DNA of 64,000 nucleotides, from the NCBI GenBank assembly GCA_026874595.1, contig CM049313.1, positions 43,802,659 through 43,866,658 on the forward strand, written 5' to 3'. The stretch is from Sipunculus nudus (Eukaryota; Annelida; Sipuncula; Golfingiida; Sipunculidae). This document shows positions 46,701-58,881 of this stretch, one piece after another (the stretch's first letter is position 1; the number at the start of each line of letters is the position of its first letter). The translations under genes were made by a program, and so were the position numbers. Below the pieces are notes generated by a model, which was given only the letters and a program-made list of their open reading frames with translations, was not told the origin of the DNA and searched no databases.

Positions 46701-49700
46701 CACAAATACAACCCAAAACAGACCAGTAGAAAAGCAGCCTTAGAATAAACAAATACAACCCAAAACAGACCAGTAGAAAAGCAGCCTTAGAATAGATGAA
46801 AACAACCCAAAACAGACCAGTAGAAAAGCAGCCTTGGAATACACAAATACAACCCAAAACAGACAAGTAGAAAAGCAGCCTTAGAATACACAAATACAAC
46901 CCAAAACAGACAAGTAGAAAAACAACCTTGGAATACACAAATACAACCCAAAACAGACCAGTAGAAAAGCAGCCTTAGAAAACACAAATACAACCCAAAA
47001 CAGACCAGTAGAAAAGCAGCCTTAGAATACACAAATACAACCCAAAACAGACCAGTAGAAAAGCAGCCTTAGAATACACAAATACAACCCAAAACAGACC
47101 AGTAGAATAGCAGCCTTAGAATACATGAATACAACCCAAAACAGACCAGTAGAAAAGCAGCCTTGGAATACACAAATACAACCCAAAACAGACCAGTAGA
47201 AAAGCAGCCTTAGAATACACAAATACAACCCAAAACAGACCAGTAGAAAAGCAGCCTTAGAATACACAAATACAACCCAAAACAGACCAGTAGAAAAGCA
47301 GCCTTAGAATACATGAATACAACCCAAAACAGACCAGTAGAAAAGCAGCCTTTGAATACTCGAATACAACCCAAAACAGACCAGTAGAAAAGCAGCCTTA
47401 GAATACACAAATACAACCCAAAACAGACAAGTAGAAAAACAACCTTGGAATACACAAATACAACCCAAAACAGACCAGTAGAAAAGCAGCCTTAAAATAC
47501 ACAAATACAACCCAAAACAGACCAGTAGAAAAGCAGCCTTAGAATACATGAATACAACCCAAAACAGACCAGTAGAAAAGCAGCCTTAGAATACACGAAT
47601 ACAACCCAAAACAGACCAGTAGAAAAGCAGCCTTAGAATACACGAATACAACCCAAAACAGACCAGCAGAAAAGCAGCCTTAGAATACACAAATACAACC
47701 CAAAACAGACCAGTAGAAAAGCAGCCTTAGAATACACAAATACAACCCAAAACAGACCAGTAGAAAAGCAGCCTTAGAATACACAAATACAACCCAAAAC
47801 AGACCAGTAGAAAAGCAGCCTTAGAATACACAAATACAACACAAAACAGACCAGTAGAAGAGACGTAAATTAGTGTGCCTGCAACTTTCTTTCAATAGAT
47901 TTGCATTGTCCATACATCTATGTGTAAGTTAAATGGATATATTGTGAATTTATTTGATCAATTATTATCATTATGTCTCCCCTCCCATGAGGGAGACATA
48001 TAGTGTTTGGTCTGTCGTCAGTGTCATTTGCATCATTCGTAGTCATCGTCTGTGATAGTTATTCTACCAATATCTCAGTATTGAGACACTAATTGTTTAC
48101 CCAAATATCAGATGTGTTAAAAAACCAGTAACCTTGACCTTCATCTTCCAGGTCAAATCTGCTAGAATAGGAATTATTTTTGAATGCTGTGACTTTTAAA
48201 ATTAGTCCATATTTTAAAAACATATATCTGTTTTTGCAACCTCATTCTGGTTAATATTATTATTGTTGTATCATAAATTTCATATAAAAAGAACCCCTTT
48301 GTTGATTTTTACACAGGTGAAAGTACTAGGCCAAATAAAAAAAATGAATTTTCTACAGATTCTTTGACATGACAAGAAAAAAACATGGAGCAACATGGTT
48401 TAACATTTCCAGGTCTGTGAAAATATGGGGAATTTCTCCAGCTTGCACAAATGATACACAAATGTGCTTTGTGACTAAAAAAAGTGCAAATAAACACAAA
48501 ATATCGTCCATTAATTTTTTTTTTATTTTGAATACCTTGAAGGGATCAATGCAGAATCCCTAGTTAATAAGCAACATTTATACTGAGGAATTTGTTCTCA
48601 CAATTGTATTTACAAGGTCAGGTTATGCTAAATTGGAACCTCATAGAATAATCAAATATGGTCATGGAAATGAACCCAATAATATTTAATGGTGTTGTGT
48701 TTATTGTTATCATTGGTTGTGTTAATTGTTAGGAAACTTACTAGACTATGGTTTGTTATGATTAGCTGACAGAAAATTCTGGAGGTCCAGATGCTTCTTG
48801 GAGGTTTTAATCGCTGATTGTTTCAATTTGACAAGTTCCAGAACACTCACCCATTACTTGAACTTTTGTTGTATAGTGCTGATATATGCTGGTAAGTATC
48901 GGAATAGATAGAGTAGAATCGTTCTGCGGATGTGTCGTGCGATGTAGGATTACGCCAGGGGGACTGTTTGTCGAGTTCCACTTTAGGAGTTAAATTGGTC
49001 CTGGAGATGGTTATATATTTAGCCAAAAGGGCGAAGGAATACTTTGTGTGTTGAAAAATTATATTTGGCGAAAGCCATTTGTAATGCTTCGGAATAAAGG
49101 CTTGTTTTGATTGTTACCCCTGGACTTGAAATGTGGACTTTGTGTGAAAGTTACCAGGAAATATATGTCTGCTGTTTATGTGATGCGACACTCACAGTGA
49201 TGTAAGAAAAAGGCAGCAATTGTGGTGAACAAGTGTTTTTTGGATGTTGCCTGATTTATATAGTGATATGAATGTTCAGTTGTTAAGAAGTTTATTTATG
49301 CTTTTGTTTTTGCAGATCACATGGATCAAGAAACATGCCCAGTTGATGACAAACTCTTATTTGAAGATCGTAGTTTTTATTCTTTTCTTGGTGATTATCA
49401 TAAGCATCCCTCTCATCTTTCATTTTGGACGCCAGCGGGACTACGAAGTAGAGGTAGCCCGAAAAATAAGATTCAAAGAAGACACTCATGAGATTATAAT
49501 CAGTAATACTAAACGGGAAGTTTTACTGACCGGTCAGCTTGGGACGATGTTACCTGCAGGTCAGCTGCCTTATGCTTGTTATGATGTATACAAGGGAGAC
49601 GGAACTAAAGTTTGTCTAGGATGGAAGAGTCAAGCAGTTATGAGAATAAATTATCATCAGGAAGGAACGACCAGCTGCACCGATATATCCTGGGAGGCGA

Positions 49701-51343
49701 AGGTTCGTAACTTTATCCTGGAGGATTGTTACAACCTGAGGACTACTCACTGGTATGGGATGGGGAACATGTATACTCAGCGCTGGCCCTTGGAAAGGTC
49801 AAATGTGAACTTAATGCCGTACGTCACTGGCTCAGTTCATAATAACAGCACGATAGGCTCCGTTCTTGAACGTTACTGGCTCGCTGCAAATGGAGTGGCA
49901 ATTTTTGTTAAGGGAGATGTGCCATTGTATGTTAGTTTCAATGCTGGTAATAATAAGAAATTATGCCTCAGATCCCAGCATGATAATCTGCCATATGTTA
50001 ATCCTGAGGATAATCCATTCTTAAATTACACTGTATGCACTGATCACAGCCTTCTGCAAGTCCATTCAAAAGCGATCCAGGAGCTGTCCTCCCCGCCAGG
50101 AGTGACACCTCGAGAACCGCTCTTCAGGAAACCCATCTGGTCCACCTGGGCTTTCTTCAAGCAAAATATCAATCAACAGAAAGTGGTCAGTTACATAAAA
50201 AGAGCTGTCAACTCATTCAAAGCAAGCCTGCTCATAATTGGGGATCCATGGGAGAGCAAATATGGCAGCCTTGAGTTTGATGTCAGCCGTTTTCCAGACC
50301 CTTCTAATATGACCCAAGAAATTATTAAATTAGATGTGGCTCCATCGCTGTGGGTTCACCCATATAAGAATCATGATACTGCTTCATTTTCGGACGGAGT
50401 GATTGGGGATTATGTTCTTCATGACGCAGGTGGTGAAGCCGCTGGCCTTGTGAAGTGGTACAATGGTCCTGAAACACAGATGTATAGTCGAGGAACTGCA
50501 GCTGCTGTGGATTTTACCAATCAGCAGGCTGTACAGTGGTTTAAGTCATCTCTACAGTCACTGAACAACAAGTTCAATATAAACAGTTTCATGTTCAGCG
50601 GTGGCGAAGCTGGGAGGTTGCCGTTCCTGGCACATGCTTACACCCGCCCTGCCAACCCTGATGACTACACACAAGCATATGTAACCAATGTGGCCGCCAC
50701 CATGGGTAACATGATCATGATCCAAGCAGCCACTCAGTCCCAGAATGCACCTGTGTTTTTAACTGTTCATGATAAAAGCTCATCTTGGGGACATGATAAC
50801 GGTCTGAGATCTGTCATACCCACTGTACTAACCTATGGTATTCTTGGTTACCCGTTTGTGATGTCGCCAGAGATTGGTGGTACTTCCTTCGATGGTGGTT
50901 TACCAGACAAAGAACTGTACATTCGGTGGCTTGAGTTATCAGCGTTTCTCCCGGCCATGCACTTTTCCATCCCACCTTGGGCTTATGATGATGAAGTCCA
51001 GAACATAGCTAGAAAAATGATTAACCTTCACGAAAATGTGGTTCATCCAGTGGTGTGGCTGGTGGCAGAGGAGGCTGCCAGGACATCCAGTCCCATCATA
51101 CGACCTCTGTGGTGGATTGCACCGAGGGACCTCACAGCTCAGATCATCGAGGATGAGTTCCTGATCGGTAATAATATGCTGGTCGCACCAGTTGTTGAAC
51201 AACTTAGAACATCCAGAAATATTTACCTGCCCGCCGGTTTATGGTACGATGAGTTACGGAAAGAAGCCGTTACAGGAGGCAAGTGGTTAAATAACTATCG
51301 TGTAGAATTAAATGAGGTCCCTTACTTCACTACACAGTCATAG
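43659..51343 (+). CDS. MYORG: MYORG-like GH31 membrane glycosidase, probable pseudoenzyme (3 coding exons)
   Basis: MYORG (KIAA1161/NET37) is an ER/nuclear-envelope type II membrane protein of glycoside hydrolase family 31; the human enzyme is an alpha-galactosidase. Exons 43659-43757, 45195-45221 and 49316-51343 join in phase 0 to 717 codons (human about 714). Seen: a cytosolic N-terminus of about 57 residues with a Lys-rich microexon, a transmembrane segment at about 58-79 (ILFLVIIISIPLIF), then a luminal domain with sequons NNST, NYTV and NMTQ. Family blocks present: PIWSTWA, LWVHP, WGHDNGLRS, ELYIRWLE, SIPPWAYDDEV, PIIRPLWWIAP, LLVAPVVE-type and YLPAGLWY. Odd: the nucleophile motif FDAGE is FSGGE (S470), EIDD is IIGD (350-352) and PDMxGG is PEIGG (E561); the proposed acid/base Asp is kept (D528 in HDKSSSWG). 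Gene identity is firm; orthology versus paralogy is open. Confidence 0.92.
43830..44760 (-). mobile_element. Degenerate copy of the element C family
   Basis: Shares with element C the phrases ACCGTTGGACC, GACATACAGTTAGATG, TTAAGGAAAAACCTCAATTTT, TTTTCACAGCAT-like and CACCATGTCAAGT, in the same order. The palindrome is reduced to GTCATCTAAGCTAAAG. In the intron before the microexon. Confidence 0.6.
45195..45221 (+). CDS. MYORG: MYORG-like 27-nt microexon
   Basis: ATTTCCAG|AAAAAGCAGG..TCTAAG|GTAAGC. It encodes KKQAGGSSK in phase 0 at both ends, so it can be included or skipped without changing frame. Both splice sites are close to consensus and the codons fit the flanking exons. It adds two extra lysines to the juxtamembrane cytosolic tail. 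Confidence 0.65.
45330..45800 (+). pseudogene. Fragment of a non-LTR retrotransposon reverse transcriptase
   Basis: One frame reads TTVIFHLDYCYSVLMG, a shifted frame reads NNAAHLILKKPKTDHVMPLL and KKLYWLPNKYCIQYKILVFI..LPSYLSEKL. Together these match the C-terminal end of CR1/L2-like LINE reverse transcriptases (LDYCNSLL..NNAARLI..DHVTPLL..LHWLPV..RIxYKI). A frameshift and a stop at about 45430 show that it is dead. It lies just downstream of the microexon. Confidence 0.7.
46108..46575 (-). mobile_element. Element C family copy, interrupted by the 47-bp array
   Basis: Contains the palindrome 46185-46215 (TAGCTCAGCTGACT..), a short GTCC/GTCT tract and the start of the core (AAACTGGGTCACTGTGACTTC..., AAGGAAAAACCTGAATTTTC). 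The sequence is recognisable up to AAATCAGGAATGATATTAACTC, where the minisatellite begins. Confidence 0.65.
46576..47859. repeat. 47-bp minisatellite, about 27 copies
   Basis: The unit reads CCAGTAGAAAAGCAGCCTTA, GAATACACAAATACAACCCA, AAACAGA (47 bp). Copies are very similar over about 1.28 kb, with the first and last units diverged. Because 47 is not a multiple of 3, an open minus-strand unit gives hydrophobic frames of 81 codons that cycle through all phases; these are not genes. Confidence 0.95.
47860..49315. other. Rest of MYORG-like intron 3
   Basis: Holds a hairpin end at 47972-48000 (arms TATGTCTCCC / GGGAGACATA) followed by a GTCTGTCGTC tract, a further element type. Otherwise plain sequence. 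The segment 48780-49243 is less AT-rich and could hold an alternative promoter for the ATG at 49244, without direct evidence. Confidence 0.4.
49316..51343 (+). CDS. MYORG: MYORG-like large exon (membrane anchor and whole GH31 domain)
   Basis: Acceptor TTTTTGCAG|ATC, residues 43-717 (ITWIKKHAQLMTNSYLKIVV...EVPYFTTQS), stop TAG at 51341-51343. It carries the transmembrane helix and all GH31 blocks in one uninterrupted exon. The open frame continues 24 codons upstream into the intron to an ATG at 49244 (MLPDLYSDMNVQLLRSLFML...), which could serve an alternative first exon but lacks family support. Confidence 0.95.
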   Translation: MTWIKKHAQLMTNSYLKIVVFILFLVIIISIPLIFHFGRQRDYEVEVARKIRFKEDTHEIIISNTKREVLLTGQLGTMLPAGQLPYACYDVYKGDGTKVCLGWKSQAVMRINYHQEGTTSCTDISWEAKVRNFILEDCYNLRTTHWYGMGNMYTQRWPLERSNVNLMPYVTGSVHNNSTIGSVLERYWLAANGVAIFVKGDVPLYVSFNAGNNKKLCLRSQHDNLPYVNPEDNPFLNYTVCTDHSLLQVHSKAIQELSSPPGVTPREPLFRKPIWSTWAFFKQNINQQKVVSYIKRAVNSFKASLLIIGDPWESKYGSLEFDVSRFPDPSNMTQEIIKLDVAPSLWVHPYKNHDTASFSDGVIGDYVLHDAGGEAAGLVKWYNGPETQMYSRGTAAAVDFTNQQAVQWFKSSLQSLNNKFNINSFMFSGGEAGRLPFLAHAYTRPANPDDYTQAYVTNVAATMGNMIMIQAATQSQNAPVFLTVHDKSSSWGHDNGLRSVIPTVLTYGILGYPFVMSPEIGGTSFDGGLPDKELYIRWLELSAFLPAMHFSIPPWAYDDEVQNIARKMINLHENVVHPVVWLVAEEAARTSSPIIRPLWWIAPRDLTAQIIEDEFLIGNNMLVAPVVEQLRTSRNIYLPAGLWYDELRKEAVTGGKWLNNYRVELNEVPYFTTQS

Positions 51344-52000
51344 TTTTTTCCGTGGCTCCATCTTATTTGACGACACACCTTTTGTTCCCCTCCTTCATTC
51401 ACTATATTTAAATTTTATTAATTGGCTTGTTTGGTATTCTAACTGGCCTTCAGGCAGCAATTCTGTCTGAGGTCTGTAGGCCAGAGGTATGGTATGGCGG
51501 ACTGCAGGCCGATGGATAGGCAATACCCAACAAGGTGGGTCATAATATTTTTATTAAACACCCACACATTTTCAACACAACCATGTACAGGCACTCTATT
51601 TTCATGAAGTACTCAAGTGCTTCAACAGCACACTCTTTCAAACATACAGAGTCCTAAACAGCTGTCTTTTTCATACCTGGGCAATGAGTCAAAGAACACA
51701 GTAACATCACGACTCCTGATGCTTGTCAATTTCATTCAAAAGCTTTGTATCACTGAGCACAGATCACATGCCAGGCTGATGTAAGCCAGTGTTTTAGATA
51801 AGTCAGTAAGCCATATTAAATGGATTGGCAGTGACATGAACCAGGAATGATGTGTCATATCATGTAGGCAACAGGGGGCCTGTATCTGCTTTTAACAGGC
51901 ATGGTTGGTTTATTTATTTATTTATATATGATAATGGTACTTTATTCTCTCTCTTGATGGCTAACTGTTATAAAAAGCTCAAATAAAATTCTTAAGTTTA
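51344..52000 (+). other. Probable 3' UTR of the MYORG-like gene
   Basis: Follows the stop codon. The first plain AATAAA is at 51982-51987. Whether it is used, or the UTR is longer, cannot be told from sequence. Confidence 0.4.
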
Positions 52001-55000
52001 CACCTTAGGTTTGGGCCTATTTTGGACAACCAATCAACTAAATTATGATATAAAACTTTCTCTCTCATTGCAGTCTCATCTAGGCATGTTTAAAATATGT
52101 CAAAGCAAGACTATTATCAAAATCTCATCAAGGCAACTTTTAAATTCGCCTGAAGTTCAATCTGATTTGTGACATATATTCCTCTCAAGACCGGCCATAA
52201 CATGTTTATAGTACTAGGTTAAACTTTGTGATAATACTAACAGATACTTGTGATAAACATGAGCTTTATTAATCAGTAACTAATCAAATGACATGATGAG
52301 ATAAAATGACACCAGAAGTAGCAAGTGTGCAAAGTTAACACACAAATCAGCCACTTATCTTACTTTTCTGACAGAATGTTGATCTTTAAAATGTACCAGT
52401 ATGTCATATGTGGCCTTTTTAGGTTACTGTAACACAGGGAGACTGAGTCATAATAAAGGAGGAACAATGCATGTATATCCCACAGCTGCCCCATGACATT
52501 TCAACAAAATAAAAAAAAACTATTTTCATCAAACATTTATCTTTCCACCCTCAAAGGCTGACCTTGTGTTTTTATGATTTTGTTCCTTTAATTTTTTTGT
52601 AATATGAAATTGAATATTTTCTCAAGTGTTTTTATTAGATAAAAATATATGTCAGTCCTTATCAGTCATTGCTAATCATTTGTTGATAGAAATATTAATT
52701 GTAACCTTTATACTTCTCCAGAGACAAAAGGTCATCCATAATACAAGGGTTTGAGTTTTTATTTACCTTCAAACCATAACAGTTTTGTTGTGAATTTCAA
52801 ACACATATTACCAGTGCTGGATTTACATATGGGCTGAGTGTTACAAACCCAGGTCCTAATCAACTTATGAGGATTTGACCTCCTGCCAAAATGTTTGAAA
52901 TTCGCAAATCAGGGACATACCTTGGCCAAAATAATTTGTAAACACAATTCTAGCTACAATTGTGGAACATTGATGGGAGTGCTGAATACCCGTGCCCTTA
53001 ATTCTACAATCCAGGGTCGGTTGCTTAGTAACATTAAACTTGTACAGGAAACCATTTACAGTGTGTCTTTCATAAATTTATATTTAATACAGCACTGTAT
53101 ACTAAATGAGTGTATTGCTGTTAAATAGAAAAAAAATTCAGATATCATGAAATGTCTATATATAAAACTGACAAGTCTGATATGATTACAGTCAGAGGCC
53201 TTTCTAAGCAGCAAGGTCAAATATTACAAATTCAGATGATGCCATTGCCATTTACAATTTGAGATTTTTTATATATAACGGTGCATGAATTATTGGTAAT
53301 TTTTTACAACATTCCTCAGAATCATTTATTGAGTATTCCAGTGCCTTTTAAAGCAAGGTAATTTCACTGAAGTCACCTCAAGGTCAGGTGAGGTTGTTTT
53401 CACATCACCCAAACGGTAACTTTAAATATTTTTGCAGAGAATTCTGCTCTGTTAAAAATTCCCTTGCCAGGGTGGGGGCATTGAAATAATTGCACCCTCC
53501 CCCCCCCCCAACAAAAAAAAAGTAAAGTAGGTCAGTTTTGACAATGGAATTTTCTGGTCAGCCTATTGCTACCTGTTGCCAACAACTGGTACTGAGTTTT
53601 GGGGTCCAGTAGAGTGATAAAGAAAATCTTGAATTGATATTCTGTCATATTTCCATGATATAATGTATAAAACACCCCTCACTGATGAATAGGCTCAGGG
53701 TAATACCAGGAAAATGCTCACCATATGCTGATCAGACTTTAAATGGCAGGGTTTTTAGATGTAGAACATATTTAATTGGGCCTGCAGCTCTCCCTTGCCT
53801 GCTTTTCAACTGCATGATATGTGTGGACCTTATTAAATATTAATCGGCCATTGGAGGTCTTCTTACTAAAAATATGGTAGTACAATATGTTGATATTTAC
53901 GGTCACTATTATGGAGACTTGAAAGCGCTTATAAATATTCATTCTTTTACACACCACCACATGTTGATAATCATGCCCTGTATGGAGATTGAAAGGAAAC
54001 ACTAGCTAGTAATATAGATTGGCAGATTGCATGCTTGTCAATCATACAGACTATAAATAATAGAGGAGCAGAGCCAGCTGTTGATTTGCTCCTGTTACAA
54101 TCCACAGTAATTAATTAATTAATACAATGTTATACCTGTCGCAGGGTAGCCATGACAACATGACACTCAGGCCTTCTGAAATAAACTGATAGGGCCCATC
54201 GTCTCCAGTTCATCTAAAATCGACGTTTGGGGTGACAAGCTGTCGCTAGTCGCAGGGGGTTTCATGTTTTTGTCTAAGTTAGCTACTTGGTTGGTTGGTT
54301 AGTTTTTCTGTTCGCTACTTGGATGGTTGGTTGGCAACTTAATTGGAAGGAATTTTAGCAGATATAGTTGAAATTCTTTGGAAGATAAGGGTACCATTAA
54401 ATTCTGGAGGCAACCTGGATCATGTTTAACTGATTCTGTACCATTGTCAGATCGGGTAACCTAGACCAATGTCATTCACTACTGTTAGGGGAAATTTCTA
54501 AATGGGTGAAAGTTCTGGCAGGCAGAGTCGGTAGACCATGTCCATGATACACATTTGATCTATATGGTAGTGTGGTGATGTAGGAAAGGTTTCAGAGATG
54601 TACTTTATATGCGGTCTCTAGCTGCTCTCTAGTGTTTAAACTGTGGCATTTCCCAGAGTGCAGTTTGATTACCAATTTAATTTTTTTTAAATCACAGGAT
54701 ATTATTAAATTGATTTTGGTCGTCCATGCATATGCTATAAATTGTAACTTCAATTTACACATTTAATAGAAATTTTAGGTTGAATTTGCAACCTAAGTCA
54801 TCTGTTACTATTTGTGTTATTTAAATGCACATGGAAACATTTATGACATTTATACTTTTCATGAATTTAATTTGTATTTGTTTTCTTATTCTGTGGTATG
54901 TGAGGTCGGTGCTGGTCTTCTACAGTGTCTCTGTTTACAGAGAGAATGTTTTTATGATGTGACAGAGTATATAATGAAATAGGAGCCAGCAGAATGAATA

Positions 55001-58000
55001 TGCTGTATTATATCCCTGTAAAATATCCCTATTATATATAGTCTTTTGACATGGATAGTATCATTTTGTATTCTGCAGAAGGAATGTTTAATTTATGAAT
55101 TGTACATGTATATACAGGAAACATTGCTGTGATCTCCAGTGTGATGTGTAAGAGTGATTGCATTTCATGTTCATGGTTTCTAACATCCTGTCCATATCTC
55201 ATATGTCTGCCATAAACCCTTTACATGATGTATGGTCCATGTAGATAAATTAGCATCAGTGTCCTTGGTCTTCATCAGTGTGGTTGAGATGTTGTAAAAA
55301 AATATAGACTGTTTACAGTGAATTACTAAAATATTTTACAGGGTATGGTTTTGGTTTCATTCTAGTTAATTAGGGGTATTCCTCATTCCTGCATTGCAGC
55401 TTACTGTGGAACAGACTTTAGTATTTTGCACCAACCTGTCACTTGGTATTGTCTCACTTTGTAGTTAAAGGGAAACATAATGTAACAGGCACAGAAAAAA
55501 AAAACTTGTTCTATTGTGAAATGGTTTTGCCAAATGTGATGTGTGTCTGTATAATCTGTTAATATTTAAGAAGTAAGGGGAAGCAAACAAGAACTGACAG
55601 TATTGAGTTAGCATGTTGCATTGATATTTGGAAATCTTACTTTTTTTTTATTTATCTGTACCATTGAATGTGAAACATTTTTACCTCCCCCAAGGGGCGG
55701 GAGTAATGCTTTTGCATTTACAAATGATTAAATTTTGGGGTGATCCGAATCATCATTGGATCCAGGAACTTTTTTAAGCAAAGATCATGCATTTCTGACA
55801 GTCCCACATGGCAGAGGTCTGCACTGTCTGAATGCTTTTCTAGTTTATAATGTTTTCCATTAAAAAAAAGCTGAAAGCCAAATGATATTTACTTAGTTTT
55901 AATTATATGTAAGTTGCTTTGATCAGTGCTTGTCCAGTTTTTCAAGTCTGTTATCTTTTAGGACAGCAATATATTTATTTTTTAAATTTATGCTCTATAT
56001 ACCAATACAGCATATTGCATATTTGAATATTTTTCTCTTATTTCTGCAAACACAGGAATGTTAATATTTATGTGAATGATTTATCACAATGATAGATAAT
56101 CACAATGATAATGCATTCGTAAGGTATCAGTATATAGATTTAATCAAAACATGCAAACTATAGTATCATTTTGGTGTATATGTTTAAGTGTCAAAATATA
56201 CAGTAATTTTGAAAATGCAAATTATGTTACATCTGATACTACCTGTAATTTAAATATGACAATGATAGCTTTCAAGTGAACAAGTAAGTTATATGTATAG
56301 TTAGTTAAAACAAAATGCACAACACGCATTCATAATTAAAGTTTAACACAAATTGATGAGGCATTACTTCACAAAGTGTTTTAATATCCAGAGATTGGAC
56401 ATACTTCTGTTGTTCAAGGTGCACACTCTTTAACTAGGTATATTAAGTGCATATGAAATACAGAGTTCTCTCCTGGACATGTTATAATATTTGCCAAGAT
56501 GCCATTCTGAAACCTTTTTCACCGTTGTTTGCAAAGTAGTAATAAAGTTGCACTGGGCACAATAAGAGGAGCAATAGAAAATAAATATAGTGTCCTGTAC
56601 TATAATCATAAATCAAGATGGCAACCAACAGCAAATCACTTAGTTATTTGCAATTCATTACACAGCTCCCTGCCTTAATGGTGAGTTTGCGGGCATATGC
56701 AATAAAGTACCTTCAGCCGCGCAATCTGGGTATAGTAAACAGACAAACTTTGCATGTATTTATCATTACACAGAATCCAAGCAATGTGGAAAACAAGTGA
56801 AAAAGGACACAGCCTGTTAGCTAGGGTGGCTTTTCTTGGAAACTCTTGTATTTAGCCAAAATCAACTGATATTGGAAGATAAAACACCTTGTCGCAAGTG
56901 ACTAAGTACCTTAAAATTTAAGAGTGGCTTTCTCTGGTGTTTTTATTCTGTATAGATTTGACTGAGCAAATATGATTTTAATGCATTGTGCTTAGGGTAA
57001 AAGTATTGCATTCTTTAATCTGTTTTATAAACCTTTATAAATTATACACTTAAACTAAATGTTTCATATATCAGTTTACAGCTATGTTCAAACGTGTGTG
57101 CTTAGTATGTGATTATTGGCTGTGATAAAGTAGAGTTATTTATTTTTAATAATCCCTTACAAAACTAGTTATAGAACATTACTGTTCTTTAACATATGTC
57201 ATACTCATTTACCTAATGTTTCTCTAATTTGGAATTAATATGCAAATCCAAAGTATGCATACCTGCATAAGCTGTGAATAATATAAATAATATAAATAAT
57301 CACCTTTTCATCAATATTATACAATTGGATTTTGTACTGTTGTATTTCTTATGTTAAAGTTATAATGCATATTATTGAAAAAGTGTTCTATTAAGTGACA
57401 TCTGCAATTTGTGGTTTGAAATAAAAAGAATTATCTGTACCTGATCAATACAATTCAGCTGGATATTTCTACTTTTGTATTTCTAATGTTATAGATATGA
57501 TTTACATTAAATTATTCAAAAGGCTTTAAGTAACATCTGCAAACTGCCGCTTAGTATTTCACAGTTGTATATTTGTAATCTTCATGTAATTGCAATGATG
57601 TACATTATTTCAAACACATCCAAAAAGTTATATAATGTTATGAATAGGTATCTTATTTACTTCATAACATATTCATTTTGTATTCATAAATATAATGTAA
57701 TATACATTTTCAGCATCACCAAGAAAACTGATGTAAATTGCACACATACACATAAAAAGAACAAGCCATTATAAATAACAAAATATATTAATATATAACA
57801 ATATATGACATATATAAATAACAAAAAGTATAAGAATTCTTTGAAATGTAGGTGCGGTTATAAATGGAAGAACGGTTTCAAAAGGAAGAAATATGGTGCT
57901 TTATTTTGCACACCAGAGAGATAACATACCAAAATTGCATTTCTAATAAATACATGACAGATCAATTTTAGATGCATAATATATTTAATTTCTTTTGAAA

Positions 58001-58200
58001 GCAAGCTATATTTATTTACGGCTTGTGAGATGCACTTGAGTTTCAAGACAGCAACATGACAAAATAGAATGGCCAGGCGTTTTGTGAATAAAGACTTTCT
58101 TTATTGGTGTAAGCATCTTTTATTGCTGCCACATGAGTTTGATATTTAATTGATAAGTTTAATCATGAATAATTGTTATACCATTTGATTGGATGACTAG
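52001..58200. other. No gene recognised
   Basis: About 6 kb of AT-rich sequence with no supported coding frame. A hairpin at 55682-55704 (ACCTCCC..GGGCGGGAG) resembles the ends of the palindromic repeats elsewhere in the window. A C tract lies at about 53500-53509. Part of it may be 3' UTR. Confidence 0.5.
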
Positions 58201-58233
58201 CTCACTTCCATATTTGATTGGCGTGTGTGTATA

Positions 58234-58235
<2 letters not shown>

Positions 58236-58270
<35 letters not shown>
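58236..58270. repeat. (TA)n microsatellite
   Basis: Pure TA tract. Confidence 0.9.
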
Positions 58271-58272
<2 letters not shown>

Positions 58273-58755
58273 TTACAAATCCCGATCGGGATTTGGCCTG
58301 GATTTGTCCAGTTCAGGATTTATCCCTGAATCATTTGAACATCAGTGAAATTCCAAGCTAGACATACTTGTGACTTGTGAAACTGTAAAAAACATGAATT
58401 CTTACCTTTATATGTTGTTTCGCATCTTGATTTCCTGTAATTACAAATTACCAGATAAATTTTATATCAAAACTACCAGAGTTTTATCTTTTATTTATTT
58501 TTGTGTGTTAAAAATGAGATTCCACGCCCCCGGCCTGAGCCATTCAGTGGCCACTCCATGTCTGAATACCTAGTATATAGACCTAAATGTGTACTTGTTC
58601 AAAGATTCTGAGTATGGCTTGTCCTAGAGAAAGCTTGTGAAAAATAGTATGGTATATCTAAGGATGCATTGGTTAACTTGTCAAAATATTAGCAAATTTA
58701 AATAATATGACCTTTGCTTTTAGATTGTGTCCTCGAAATATGTAATAACACAAAT

Positions 58756-58798
58756 ACATATATATATATATGTTTATGTATATAAAATGTATATATAA

Positions 58799-58876
<78 letters not shown>
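58756..58876. repeat. (TA)n-rich compound microsatellite
   Basis: TA tracts broken by TG and ACATA variants over about 120 bp. Confidence 0.9.

Positions 58877-58881
<5 letters not shown>

Noticed and set aside
46693-47549. Minus-strand frames of 81 codons rich in Leu/Cys/Phe
   Set aside because: They are translations of the 47-bp minisatellite; the frame shifts each unit and all give the same three phrases. No start context, no family.
46576-47859. CRISPR-like array
   Set aside because: The whole 47-bp period is conserved with no variable spacers, and the genome is animal.
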